Origin: Shinella lacus
GTDB lineage: Bacteria > Pseudomonadota > Alphaproteobacteria > Rhizobiales > Rhizobiaceae
Length of the DNA stretch: 64,000 nt
Assembly: GCF_010994755.1 (NCBI RefSeq)
Contig: NZ_WHSB02000003.1
Span: 124,001-188,000 of the forward strand
Direction of reading: 5' to 3'
Shown here: positions 25,854-34,205 of the stretch, piece after piece
How the letters are laid out: each line of letters begins with the position of its first letter
Numbering within the stretch: the first letter of the stretch is position 1
Translations under genes and position numbers: made by a program
Notes under the pieces: generated by a model
Database searches by the model: none
What the model saw: only the letters and a program-made list of their open reading frames with translations
What the model was told of the DNA's origin: nothing

Positions 25854-27029
25854 GTGTCGAAAACAAACCTGTCCGACCGTCGTCTTCGTCTCGGCATGGT
25901 CGGTGGCGGCGAAGGGGCCTATATCGGCGGCATCCATCGCTTTGCCGCACGTCTCGATAACCACTACGATCTCGTCGCAGGCGCGTTCGATGTCGATGCC
26001 GAACGGGGGCACAGTTTCGCCTCTACTAACTTCATCGACCGGGACCGCTCTTATGGCGACTATCTCGCTATGGTCGCGGGAGAGCGCACACGGGATGACC
26101 GCATCGATGTCGTTGCGATCTGCACGCCCAACCATACGCACTTTCCGATCGCCAAAGCGTTTCTCGAAGCCGGGTTCGACGTCATCTGCGAGAAGCCGAT
26201 GACGACAACCGTCGAGGATGCGATCGCTCTTCATGACCTGGCGCAAACGACGGGGCGTTTCCTCGGGGTGACCTACACATACAGCGGTTATCCGATGGTT
26301 CATGAGGCGCGCGCAATGGTTGCGCGCGGGGACCTTGGCAAAGTCCGCGTGGTGCAGGTCGAATATCCGCTGGAATGGATGGCCACAGGGATCGAACTGC
26401 AAGGCAACCAGCAGGCGGCCTGGCGCACGGATCCGAAGAAGAACGGGCGCGGCGGTTCGATTGGTGACATCGGCACTCATGCCTATCATCTCGCGGGTTT
26501 CGTAAGCGGATTGAAGGCCGAGGCCGTCGCCGCCGATCTCGCGACTTTCGTCGAGGGGCGAGCACTGGACGACAACGCCCACGTGATGATCCGCTACGAA
26601 GGTGGTGCGCGGGGCCTTCTGTGGTCTTCACAGGTGGCGATCGGCCAGTCGAACGGCTTGAGGCTGCGGGTCTTCGGCGAGAAAGGCAGTCTCGTCTGGC
26701 ATCAGGAGCAGCCGAATGAGCTGGTCTTCACCGGGCTCTTCGGCGCTCCAGCCACGATCAAGCGCGGCCGCGACGATCTCACCGATGGTGCGCGCATTCG
26801 AACCCGGACGCCGCCGGGCCACCCGGAAGGCTATATCGAAGCCTTCACGAACCTCTATTCCGGCTTCGCCGCCGCCATCCGGGAGAAGGAGAGCGGAGCC
26901 TCGGCCGGGACGTTCGGGGAGGGACTACCGTCGTCCTATGACGGACTTAAAGGCGTCGCCTTCGTCGATGCCGTCGTCGACAGCCATGAGAAGCACAATG
27001 GTGGATGGTTGTCGTTGCAGTTCGCTTAG
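25854..27029 (+). CDS. Gfo/Idh/MocA-family oxidoreductase
   Basis: NAD(P)-dependent dehydrogenase of 391 residues. Rossmann motif RLGMVGGGEGAYIGGIHRFA, DVICEKPMTTT with the catalytic lysine, GVTYTYSGYPMVHEARAMV, GSIGDIGTHAYHLAGFVSG and a long C-terminal part. It is a paralogue of the protein at 21621-22814, sharing these blocks in the same order. A GTG start fits the family N-terminus (VSKTNLSDRRLRLGMV); TTG at 25848 is possible and no strong ribosome site is seen. It is 11 bp after the epimerase gene and probably co-transcribed with it and the following SDR gene. Confidence 0.88.
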   Translation: MSKTNLSDRRLRLGMVGGGEGAYIGGIHRFAARLDNHYDLVAGAFDVDAERGHSFASTNFIDRDRSYGDYLAMVAGERTRDDRIDVVAICTPNHTHFPIAKAFLEAGFDVICEKPMTTTVEDAIALHDLAQTTGRFLGVTYTYSGYPMVHEARAMVARGDLGKVRVVQVEYPLEWMATGIELQGNQQAAWRTDPKKNGRGGSIGDIGTHAYHLAGFVSGLKAEAVAADLATFVEGRALDDNAHVMIRYEGGARGLLWSSQVAIGQSNGLRLRVFGEKGSLVWHQEQPNELVFTGLFGAPATIKRGRDDLTDGARIRTRTPPGHPEGYIEAFTNLYSGFAAAIREKESGASAGTFGEGLPSSYDGLKGVAFVDAVVDSHEKHNGGWLSLQFA

Positions 27030-27089
27030 AGCGCGCACCGGACAAGCCGAACCGCAAGACAACGCGTAAGCGCAGGAGAGGAAATCCGA

Positions 27090-27896
27090 ATGGCACAGTT
27101 TGAAAACAAGATCATCGTCGTGACAGGCGGCACCCAGGGACTCGGTGCCGCAACTGCAAAGCTTCTTGCGGAACGCGGCGCGAAGGGGCTGGTCATTTGC
27201 GGGAGATCTGAAGAAAAAGGTGCGGCACAGGCGGCCCAGCTTGGAGCTCTGGGTGCCGAGACCGTTTTCGTCAAAGCCGATCTATCGAATGTGGAGGATT
27301 GCAAGGCCGTCATCGCTGCGGCGGACAAAAGGTTCGGTCGGCTCGACAGCTTGGTCAATGCTGCCGGCATGACAAATCGCGGGACCATCCTCAGCACTAG
27401 CCCGGAACTCTTCGACCAGCTGTTTGCGGTCAACACCCGGGCGCCGTTCTTCCTCATTCAAAGCGCGATCGAGCTTTTCAAGCGCGACAGCATTGCGGGA
27501 ACCATCGTCAACATTTCGACGATGTCCTCGATGGGCGGACAACCGTTCCTGGCCGCCTACAGCGCCTCCAAGGGCGCCCTTGACACGCTCACACGCAACA
27601 CCGCTTACGCCGCACTTCGGAACCGCATCCGCGTCAACAGCCTCAACATCGGCTGGATGGCCTCCGAGGGAGAAGACAGGACGCAACGCGAACTGGACGG
27701 CCAGCCGGCCGATTGGCTCGAGAAAGCCGTCGTCGCCCAACCAAATGGCCGCCTGATCGAGCCCGAAGAGGTCGCCCGGGCAATCGCGTTCCTTGCGTCC
27801 GGGGAATCCGGCCTGATGACCGGTGCGATCATAAACTTCGACCAGGCGATCTGGGGCGCCTATGACAGCCTGCCGCACGCGAATTCGGCTCTGTGA
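27090..27896 (+). CDS. Short-chain dehydrogenase/reductase
   Basis: Classical SDR of 268 residues. Cofactor motif VVTGGTQGLGAATAKLL, the NAAG structural motif, the catalytic serine in VNISTMSSMGG and the tyrosine-lysine pair in AAYSASKGALDTL are present, with a C-terminal FLASGESGLMTGAIINFDQ. SDRs of this type interconvert ring alcohols and ketones. GGAGAGGAAATCCGA precedes the ATG. It is the last plus-strand gene of the cyclitol block and converges on the AraC gene 16 bp later. A role as a further cyclitol dehydrogenase is inferred from context only. Confidence 0.9.
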   Translation: MAQFENKIIVVTGGTQGLGAATAKLLAERGAKGLVICGRSEEKGAAQAAQLGALGAETVFVKADLSNVEDCKAVIAAADKRFGRLDSLVNAAGMTNRGTILSTSPELFDQLFAVNTRAPFFLIQSAIELFKRDSIAGTIVNISTMSSMGGQPFLAAYSASKGALDTLTRNTAYAALRNRIRVNSLNIGWMASEGEDRTQRELDGQPADWLEKAVVAQPNGRLIEPEEVARAIAFLASGESGLMTGAIINFDQAIWGAYDSLPHANSAL

Positions 27897-27912
27897 TGCA
27901 GGCGAAAAGGGC

Positions 27913-28977
27913 CTAGCTTTCAATATGCCGCGGCACCAGCGGATGGATATAAGGGATCGCTTCCGGCGATACCGGGAACGGAATGTCCTTGCCGGCCGGG
28001 CGGATGGCGAGCGTCCTAACATCCTTGGGCGTCAGGCCGAAAAGCGCCTTAAAGGAGCGCGTAAAGGTCGAAGCATGCGCAAAGCCAAGTTCGAATGCCA
28101 TGTTCGAGACGCGCAGGTTTTTTTCGGAAGGGTCGGTCATCCGGCGGAACGCATGCCGCAATCGTCGCTCGGTGATGTAGGCGGTGACGCCTCCAAGCGG
28201 CTCGAAGGCGCGGTACAACGTCGAGCGCGTCATGCCGAACTCCTCGAGCAATGCCTGGACCCCCAAATCGGGATCGGTCAATCTACGTTCGATTGCAGCT
28301 TTCACGCTTGCAAGCGACACGGTGCTCCCCTGTATGTCGGGCGTCACCTTTGAATGTGATATGGTTTCAAGGCAGGATTTGACGAGCAGGATCATCGCCT
28401 CGGCGATCGGGCTTGCGTGCGGCGATTGTATCGCCGGCCCCATCTCCATGGTGTGCTCCATGATGCCGATCAGTATTCTTGAGAGTGCTCCTGGCCGGAC
28501 CACAAGACCATGCGCGCTGTCAAGCAGCGGAATGGCCCGCTCCAGTTTCCGCCGTTGAATGGCGAGGCTGATATTCTCGACAGACGGTGCCTCGATGACG
28601 ATCTCCTGTGAGAGATCGAAGAACGCAAGTTCTCCTTGCTCGACCCGCCGGGTTTTATCGCCGATACGATAGGTAAAATGGCCGCTCGTGTAGCAAACGA
28701 CCAGGATATCGTCGGTCGCCGACCTGGCAATCGTTCGCACTGTCCGCGTAAACCGGGAGGCGGTCGCTCTTGCACGCGAAACGGTGACGTCCGGTAGGCA
28801 ATAGATCTCTGACTCAGAAGAGAACGGTGTCATTCCGCCAGAATCCGGCACCTCGAACTCGAACAGCGGAAGCATCATTTCACTGTATGCTGCCAGCGCC
28901 TGGGGATCGGCCTCGGGGAAGATCATCTTGAAGCAATCGATGGTCGAGGCGGCGTTGGGAAGCGAATGTTTTGTCAT
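27913..28977 (-). CDS. AraC-family transcriptional regulator
   Basis: Regulator of about 354 residues. An N-terminal AraC_binding_2-like sensor (ILVVCYTSGHFTYRIGDKTRRVEQGELAFFDLSQE at about 90-130) is followed by a C-terminal double helix-turn-helix: LGVQALLEEFGMTRSTLYRAFEP and LRVSNMAFELGFAHASTFTRSFKALFGLTPKDVR. The sensor type is the AraC_binding_2 group, several of which control aromatic or amide catabolism. I chose the ATG at 28977 as the natural start; one at 29061 is in frame but adds a poorly structured leader. No ribosome site is strong. The gene is convergent with the SDR gene and does not share a promoter with it; its target is unclear. Confidence 0.87.
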   Translation of the reverse strand: MTKHSLPNAASTIDCFKMIFPEADPQALAAYSEMMLPLFEFEVPDSGGMTPFSSESEIYCLPDVTVSRARATASRFTRTVRTIARSATDDILVVCYTSGHFTYRIGDKTRRVEQGELAFFDLSQEIVIEAPSVENISLAIQRRKLERAIPLLDSAHGLVVRPGALSRILIGIMEHTMEMGPAIQSPHASPIAEAMILLVKSCLETISHSKVTPDIQGSTVSLASVKAAIERRLTDPDLGVQALLEEFGMTRSTLYRAFEPLGGVTAYITERRLRHAFRRMTDPSEKNLRVSNMAFELGFAHASTFTRSFKALFGLTPKDVRTLAIRPAGKDIPFPVSPEAIPYIHPLVPRHIES

Positions 28978-29358
28978 GAAACTTTCGACGGGTGGAGATG
29001 TACATCCAGCTAAATAATAGGCCCGACCTCCGACGATATTCAAGGACCATGTCAGGGGCATTTCTCGCCGATTGGTGACAGGGCAGTCCGGTCTCTATAC
29101 CGCCCGTCCCAGATGCTTATCACAGCGTCCAAACCGCCTTTATGCGTCTTGACTGTAACGTCGCTCCATTCAGACAGTCTCCTCCGCGTGGAGACGGTGT
29201 CCGTGCCGGCCATGAGTTGCATAAGTCATCATGACGCGAAGAGAAGAGAGACCTATCCGGTTCCGGAGACATTCGGATCGCGGGAGAATAGCGACCTCTT
29301 TGAAGAACAAACCGGATCGACCTGCACTTGGCCATCCGCCATGATATTCGAGGGGAAA
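28978..29358. other. Region between the AraC gene and the hypothetical gene (381 bp)
   Basis: An open frame spans 29113-29358 ahead of the hypothetical gene, but its translation is rich in Ser, Thr and Cys without any domain character and it has no ribosome site. I treat it as non-coding promoter DNA for two divergent genes. No clear palindrome or promoter was found. Confidence 0.4.
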
Positions 29359-30024
29359 ATGTACGTTACGCAGAGTTATATTGATGTTGACGAAGCCGCA
29401 GAGAACCCAGATCTTGTTAATGGGAGTGTTACGATCGGCATCACCTTGATCGACAATAAAACGTTGATAAGGCCCATGGTAACCGACTTTGGACCCAGAA
29501 GTGGCAATAGTCTCGTTCTGTTTGCGAAGGACATGGACACAATCATCCGGGGACTGAGCGCTTATACCGGCAGCTCGTCCATTGCTCTCACGGGACCGGT
29601 CGCCGCTCTTCCAATGGTGTTTGGCGATCCGAGGAAGCGACAGAACGTCACTGCCCAGTACATCAAGGGTCAGGTCCAGAATGTTGGCAATAATGTCAAA
29701 GGATTACGCGTAAAGGCGATGGGGACGTTCGAGCGCTGGCAGAACAAGAGGGGAGGCACGCCGAACGCGAAACTGATGGAGATGCAAAGATTTGGCAACA
29801 GGATCGGCTTCGATGGACACCTTTGGCATGACGGCCCGAAGAACTACGGTGGCACCAAAGATACTGTAAGGGATTACAATCTTGCCGTGAGCCACGCTCT
29901 CGTCTACTTGTTTCCTGCCTCTTACCGAATGTCATTTAACCGCAATGTCGTCTGCGCCATAGATGGCAAAGGGGAAACTTCACTTGCAGCAATTGCCAGG
30001 CTTTTGAGAACCGTCAAGCTCTAG
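29359..30024 (+). CDS. Hypothetical protein of atypical composition
   Basis: I do not recognise this protein. From the ATG at 29359, which has GAGGGG 4 nt before it, it is 221 residues; the frame is open back to 29113. It has no signal peptide or membrane segment. It looks like a soluble mixed alpha/beta protein with an early conserved-looking stretch (NGSVTIGITLIDNK, MVTDFGPRSGNSLVLFAKD), a basic middle (RKRQNVTAQYIKGQ, FERWQNKRGG) and FDGHLWHDGPKNYGG. Codons use A and T at the third position far more than its neighbours, suggesting recent transfer. It stands alone between an AraC regulator and a convergent aroE-like gene. Function unknown. Confidence 0.6.
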   Translation: MYVTQSYIDVDEAAENPDLVNGSVTIGITLIDNKTLIRPMVTDFGPRSGNSLVLFAKDMDTIIRGLSAYTGSSSIALTGPVAALPMVFGDPRKRQNVTAQYIKGQVQNVGNNVKGLRVKAMGTFERWQNKRGGTPNAKLMEMQRFGNRIGFDGHLWHDGPKNYGGTKDTVRDYNLAVSHALVYLFPASYRMSFNRNVVCAIDGKGETSLAAIARLLRTVKL

Positions 30025-30237
30025 CGCATCGGGCTTTGTGGTTCATCATCCGCCGCCTAAGGGGTTCCCGAAGCCCGAGACGTTCCGACAACAGGTTAGG
30101 AAACTTCTGGCCAATGCAGGTGGTTGCAGAGTGGGAATGCGCTTGGAAATAGCGTGGCTACGCTTGAACCGTGCGGCGAACGGTGTTGCGATTATCAACC
30201 GCGCTGCAATGCTATTGAACAAGGGTTGAGTCCTTCG

Positions 30238-31029
30238 TTATACGCTGTCCTCGGCACAGGAACCGGGAAGACGAAAGAAGTTCCAGATCGCTTCCACCTG
30301 GTAGTCGAGCATGTGACGGCCCTCCTGGATGGGGTGTCCCAGATTTTCGGCTTCTGCCAGCAGGCGCGTCTTCGGCGGCTTCATAATGGCCTCGCACACC
30401 AACGCCCCCGGTCGCAGACCTGCCGGGTCGAAGGGGAGCGCGTCGGTGGGGGACATACCGGCTGAGCTTGCATTGATCGCAATGTCATCGAGTGCGGATG
30501 GTGGACCGACGGTGATGGGGACTGCCGTATGCGCGGCAAGCCGCGCGCTGAGGCGTTCGGCGAGTGGCTGGTTGATGTCGAAGATCCGGATTGTCGCCGC
30601 ATCCCGGTCGATGAGGGAGAGCGCTATAGCCGTGCCCGCCCCACCTGCACCGACGATAGCGCAGCGCCGGCCCGCGATGGGTCCGTGTCTGGCCTCCACC
30701 CCGATGGCAAATCCTTCGCCGTCATAGAGGTCGCCCGCCCACCCGTCTTTCGTCGGGCGGATCACATTGGCGGCGTGCGCGATCTCGGCGCGATGCGAGG
30801 CATCCGACAAAAGCCGCGCGGCGGCGAATTTGTGGGGGACCGTGATCACCAATCCCCCGAGGTTGCGCATGTGTCGCAGGCCCTTCAGCGCGTCCTCGAA
30901 ATCGCCGGTCGTGACGTGCATGGGAACCATGACGGCATCGATACCCCTTTCCCGAAAGAGCGCGTTGAAGACTTCGGGGGAGCGGGCCTGTGCGATGGGA
31001 TCACCGACGATGCCGAAGATCGTTGTCAT
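30238..31029 (-). CDS. Shikimate/quinate dehydrogenase-like protein (AroE family)
   Basis: Protein of 263 residues with the two-domain AroE fold. Substrate part: GIVGDPIAQARSPEVFNALF (SxS region altered to RSP), VITVPHK with the catalytic lysine, and GDLYDGEGF in place of the usual NTDGxGF. The cofactor fold is at RCAIVGAGGAGTAIALSL, then INASSAGM and a C-terminal MLDYQVEAIWNFF. It is the last gene of a catabolic operon and overlaps the aldehyde dehydrogenase stop by 4 bp (ATGA). Placement away from aromatic amino acid genes and the altered binding motifs argue for a catabolic carbocyclic or hydroxy acid substrate rather than shikimate synthesis. Confidence 0.88.
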   Translation of the reverse strand: MTTIFGIVGDPIAQARSPEVFNALFRERGIDAVMVPMHVTTGDFEDALKGLRHMRNLGGLVITVPHKFAAARLLSDASHRAEIAHAANVIRPTKDGWAGDLYDGEGFAIGVEARHGPIAGRRCAIVGAGGAGTAIALSLIDRDAATIRIFDINQPLAERLSARLAAHTAVPITVGPPSALDDIAINASSAGMSPTDALPFDPAGLRPGALVCEAIMKPPKTRLLAEAENLGHPIQEGRHMLDYQVEAIWNFFRLPGSCAEDSV

Positions 31030-32540
31030 TGCCGACCTACTCCAGCCGCCGGCACCCAGAGATTGGTCCGCGGTCCCTGGTGGAACAGCACCGACTTCGT
31101 TTCCATGAAGTCTTCAATCGCGTGTGGACCCTGTTCCCGGCCGATTCCGCTTTCGCGCATGCCACCGAAAGGCATTTCGGGAAAACCGTCCATCCAGCAA
31201 TTCACCCAGATCGTGCCTGCCGAAAGTTCGCGACCTGCTTTGAGAGCGCTTTCGTAGCGGCTCGTCCAGATGCCGGCGGACAGGCCATAATGCGTGCCAT
31301 TGGCAATCGATATGGCGTCATCGAGATCCTCGAAGGTCAGTGTCGAGAGCACCGGGCCGAAGACTTCGTCGGTTGCAATCGGCATCTGGCGGGTGACGTC
31401 GCTGACGACCGTCGGCGTCATGAAGAGGCCCTTGGCGGTCTCCATGCGCGTCCCACCGAGGCGGACTTTCGCGCCGTCGCTACGCGCGCCGCTGACGAAG
31501 CCGAGGATGCGGTCCATCTGGTTCTGGTTGACGATTGCGCCAACCTTGGTCGCTTCGTCGAGCGGGTCGCCGACGGTTACGCGCTTCGTCAAGGCCTCGA
31601 CGCGGGCGAGGAATTCCTCGCTGATCGACTTTTCGACGATGAGGCGGCTTGACGAATTGCAGCACTGGCCGGCGTTGAAGAAGACGCCGAACACGACGGC
31701 ATCTGCCGCAGCGTCGAGATCGGCATCCGCGCAGACGATCTGCGGGTTCTTGCCGCCGAGTTCGAGTGCGACACGCTTGAGGTTGCCTGCCGATGCGCGG
31801 ACGATACCCTTGCCGACGGCGGTGGAGCCGGTGAACGAGATCATGTCCACATTCGGGTGCTCGGCAAGCCGCTGGCCAACGGTTGCGCCATAGCCAACGA
31901 TGATGTTGACGACGCCGGCAGGCACGCCCGCTTCGTCGAGGATGGCGCCGAGCCGCAGTGCCGATCCGGGGGTGAGTTCGCTGGGCTTGACGACGACGGT
32001 GCAGCCGGCCGCCAGCGCGAAGGGCAGCTTCTGGCTGAGGATCACGAAGGGGAAGTTCCAGGGCGTGATGAGCGCGACAACGCCGACCGGCTCACGCGTC
32101 GTCAGGCCGAGCATGTGGGGACCGAGGCTGGAGTTGCTTTCACCATGCTGGGAGCGGGCCTGCCCGGCGGCGTAGCGCCAGAGGTCGATCGCGCCCGCGA
32201 TCTCCGCGCGGACCTGCGTGATCGGCTTGCCGCCTTCCAGGACGTCGGCGAGGACCAGTTGGTCCTTGTGGGTCTCGACGAGATCGGCCACGCGAAAGAG
32301 GACGCGCGAGCGCTCAGCGCCGCTCATGCGTGGCCATGGGCCGGTGTCGAATGCCTTGCGCGCGGCGGCGACCGCGCGGTCCGTGTCGGCGACATCGGCG
32401 AGCGGATAATCGCCGACCACGATGTCATGGGCAGGGCTCGAGCGGGTGAAGCGCTCGCCGGAGGCCGCGTCGCAGGCGTTCCCGTCGATCCATTGCTGGT
32501 AGGATTGGGCCTTGATCCCGGTTGCCTGGTCAATCGTCAT
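31026..32540 (-). CDS. NAD-dependent aldehyde dehydrogenase, BetB-like
   Basis: Aldehyde dehydrogenase of 504 residues. Motifs: ITPWNFPFVILSQKLPFALA, SFTGSTAVGKGIV, the glutamate in ALELGGKNPQIVC, the catalytic cysteine in NAGQCCNSSSRLIV and EVFGPVLSTLTF. It overlaps the aroE-like gene by 4 bp downstream and the GMC oxidoreductase gene by 4 bp upstream, so the three are translationally coupled. A GMC alcohol oxidase followed by this enzyme is the usual alcohol-aldehyde-acid pair, as in BetA/BetB, but the CoA-transferase in the same operon argues for an acid that becomes a CoA ester rather than betaine. Confidence 0.93.
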   Translation of the reverse strand: MTIDQATGIKAQSYQQWIDGNACDAASGERFTRSSPAHDIVVGDYPLADVADTDRAVAAARKAFDTGPWPRMSGAERSRVLFRVADLVETHKDQLVLADVLEGGKPITQVRAEIAGAIDLWRYAAGQARSQHGESNSSLGPHMLGLTTREPVGVVALITPWNFPFVILSQKLPFALAAGCTVVVKPSELTPGSALRLGAILDEAGVPAGVVNIIVGYGATVGQRLAEHPNVDMISFTGSTAVGKGIVRASAGNLKRVALELGGKNPQIVCADADLDAAADAVVFGVFFNAGQCCNSSSRLIVEKSISEEFLARVEALTKRVTVGDPLDEATKVGAIVNQNQMDRILGFVSGARSDGAKVRLGGTRMETAKGLFMTPTVVSDVTRQMPIATDEVFGPVLSTLTFEDLDDAISIANGTHYGLSAGIWTSRYESALKAGRELSAGTIWVNCWMDGFPEMPFGGMRESGIGREQGPHAIEDFMETKSVLFHQGPRTNLWVPAAGVGRQ

Positions 32541-34150
32541 CGTGCGGTTCCTTTCACACTGTGACCCGCTGCGGCCAGGATGAGATCCGATGCCTTCTCA
32601 GCGATCATGATGGTGGGTGCGTTGGTGTTCGCACTGATTTCGAGCGGCATGACCGAGGAATCGCAGACGCGAAGGCCCTCGATGCCGCGCACGCGCAGTT
32701 CGGGATCGACGACGGCGAGGTCGTCTGTTCCCATCTTGCAACTGCCGACCGGGTGGTAATCGGTCTTTGCCCACTGGCGCACATAGGCTTCAAGCTCCTG
32801 GTCCGTCTTCATCTGCGGGCCGGGCATGCGTTCGGTCTTGAGGTACGGGCGCATCGACGGGGCGGCCATGACCTCGCGTGCCAGTTTCAGGCCGGCAACC
32901 GCCATGCGCATATCGTCCGGGTGCGACAGGTAGTTGGGATCGATGAGTGGGGCGGTCGTTGGGTCTGCGCTTGCAAGCCGAACCGTTCCCCGGCTCTTCG
33001 GCCTGAGCAGATTCGTATAAAGACAGACACCATATCCCGGGATGCGCATGAGGCCATGATCGACGACATAGGCCGGTAAGAAATGGAGCTGGGTGTCGGG
33101 AATTTCCGATGTGGGATCGGCCTTCACGAAGGCGCCGGCCTCGACGATGTTGGTGGTAACCGGACCGTTGCGAAACAGCAGATACTGCAGCACCCACCAC
33201 GCCTGGCGGATATGCTGGTCAACCCCATAGTAGCTGTGCGGGCCGCTACAGTCGTAGACTGTGTAGCAGTCGAGATGGTCTTGCAGGTTTTCGCCAACAC
33301 CTTTGATATCGGCGACGACAGGGATGCCATGTTTGCCAAGGTGCTCCGCCGGGCCAATTCCGGACAGCATGAGCAGTTTCGGCGAGCCGATGGCGCCGCT
33401 CGTCACGACGATTTCGCGGCCAGCATGGGCGCGCTCGATACTGGTGGAACCATCGACACGATATTCGACGCCAACGGCGCGACCGTTCTCGAGGATCAGC
33501 CGGCCGACCTGCGCCCGTGTGATCACCGTGAGGCCCTTGTTCTTGCGCGCAGGCCGCAGGTAGGACACCGCAGAACTTCCTCGCCGGCCGTCCCGGGTAG
33601 TCGTCTGGTGGTAGCCGACACCTTCCTGTTCGGCGCCGTTGAAGTCGGGGTTGTAGGGAATGCCGGCTTCCTGCGCGGCCTTGATGAAGGCGGCAGAAAT
33701 CTTCAGGGGGCTGATCGCATCCGAGACGGCAAGCGGTCCATCGACGCCGTGGTACTCGTTGGAAAATCGCGCGTTCGATTCCGCCTTCCGGAAATAGGGG
33801 AGCACGTCGTCGTAGGACCAGCCATGCGCACCGCCGGCTGCCCATCTGTCGTAGTCGGTGCGATGGCCGCGGGTATAGATCATGGCGTTGATGGAGCTGC
33901 CGCCGCCGAGCGTCTTACCCTGCGGATACCACATGTCGCGGTTGTTGAGGTGTTTCTGTGGAACGGTGCGGAAGCCCCAATTGACGCGCGGACCACTCAA
34001 TTTGGTAAAGCCGGCAGGGACATGGATGAACGGGTGGTTGTCCGGGTAGCCCGCTTCGAGAAGAAGAACGGTCGCACCCGAATCGCTCAATCGCGCCGCC
34101 AGAACGCAACCCGCGGCTCCGCCGCCCGCAATGATATAGTCATAAGTCAT
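32537..34150 (-). CDS. GMC-family FAD oxidoreductase, choline dehydrogenase-like
   Basis: Flavoprotein of 537 residues. Dinucleotide motif YIIAGGGAAGCVLAARLSD, GMC signature 1 in GKTLGGGSSINAMIYTRGH, signature 2 in VTSGAIGSPKLLMLSGIGP, and the active-site histidine in TDYHPVGSCKMG with the second residue region TNAPTIMIAEKASD. GMC enzymes oxidise primary alcohols with FAD as acceptor. The ATG follows GAGG with 7 nt spacing; an earlier in-frame start at 34168 is less likely. It overlaps the aldehyde dehydrogenase gene by 4 bp and lies 55 bp after the CoA-transferase gene. The substrate is unknown. Confidence 0.92.
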   Translation of the reverse strand: MTYDYIIAGGGAAGCVLAARLSDSGATVLLLEAGYPDNHPFIHVPAGFTKLSGPRVNWGFRTVPQKHLNNRDMWYPQGKTLGGGSSINAMIYTRGHRTDYDRWAAGGAHGWSYDDVLPYFRKAESNARFSNEYHGVDGPLAVSDAISPLKISAAFIKAAQEAGIPYNPDFNGAEQEGVGYHQTTTRDGRRGSSAVSYLRPARKNKGLTVITRAQVGRLILENGRAVGVEYRVDGSTSIERAHAGREIVVTSGAIGSPKLLMLSGIGPAEHLGKHGIPVVADIKGVGENLQDHLDCYTVYDCSGPHSYYGVDQHIRQAWWVLQYLLFRNGPVTTNIVEAGAFVKADPTSEIPDTQLHFLPAYVVDHGLMRIPGYGVCLYTNLLRPKSRGTVRLASADPTTAPLIDPNYLSHPDDMRMAVAGLKLAREVMAAPSMRPYLKTERMPGPQMKTDQELEAYVRQWAKTDYHPVGSCKMGTDDLAVVDPELRVRGIEGLRVCDSSVMPLEISANTNAPTIMIAEKASDLILAAAGHSVKGTAR

Positions 34151-34205
34151 TGAAAAGCCTCTTCCCATGCGGCGGCCCTGCTGAGCGCCGAAACACGGTC
34201 TCCTA

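Noticed and set aside
29113-29358. N-terminal extension of the hypothetical gene
   Set aside because: No ribosome site and unstructured composition; the ATG at 29359 has GAGGGG at good spacing.
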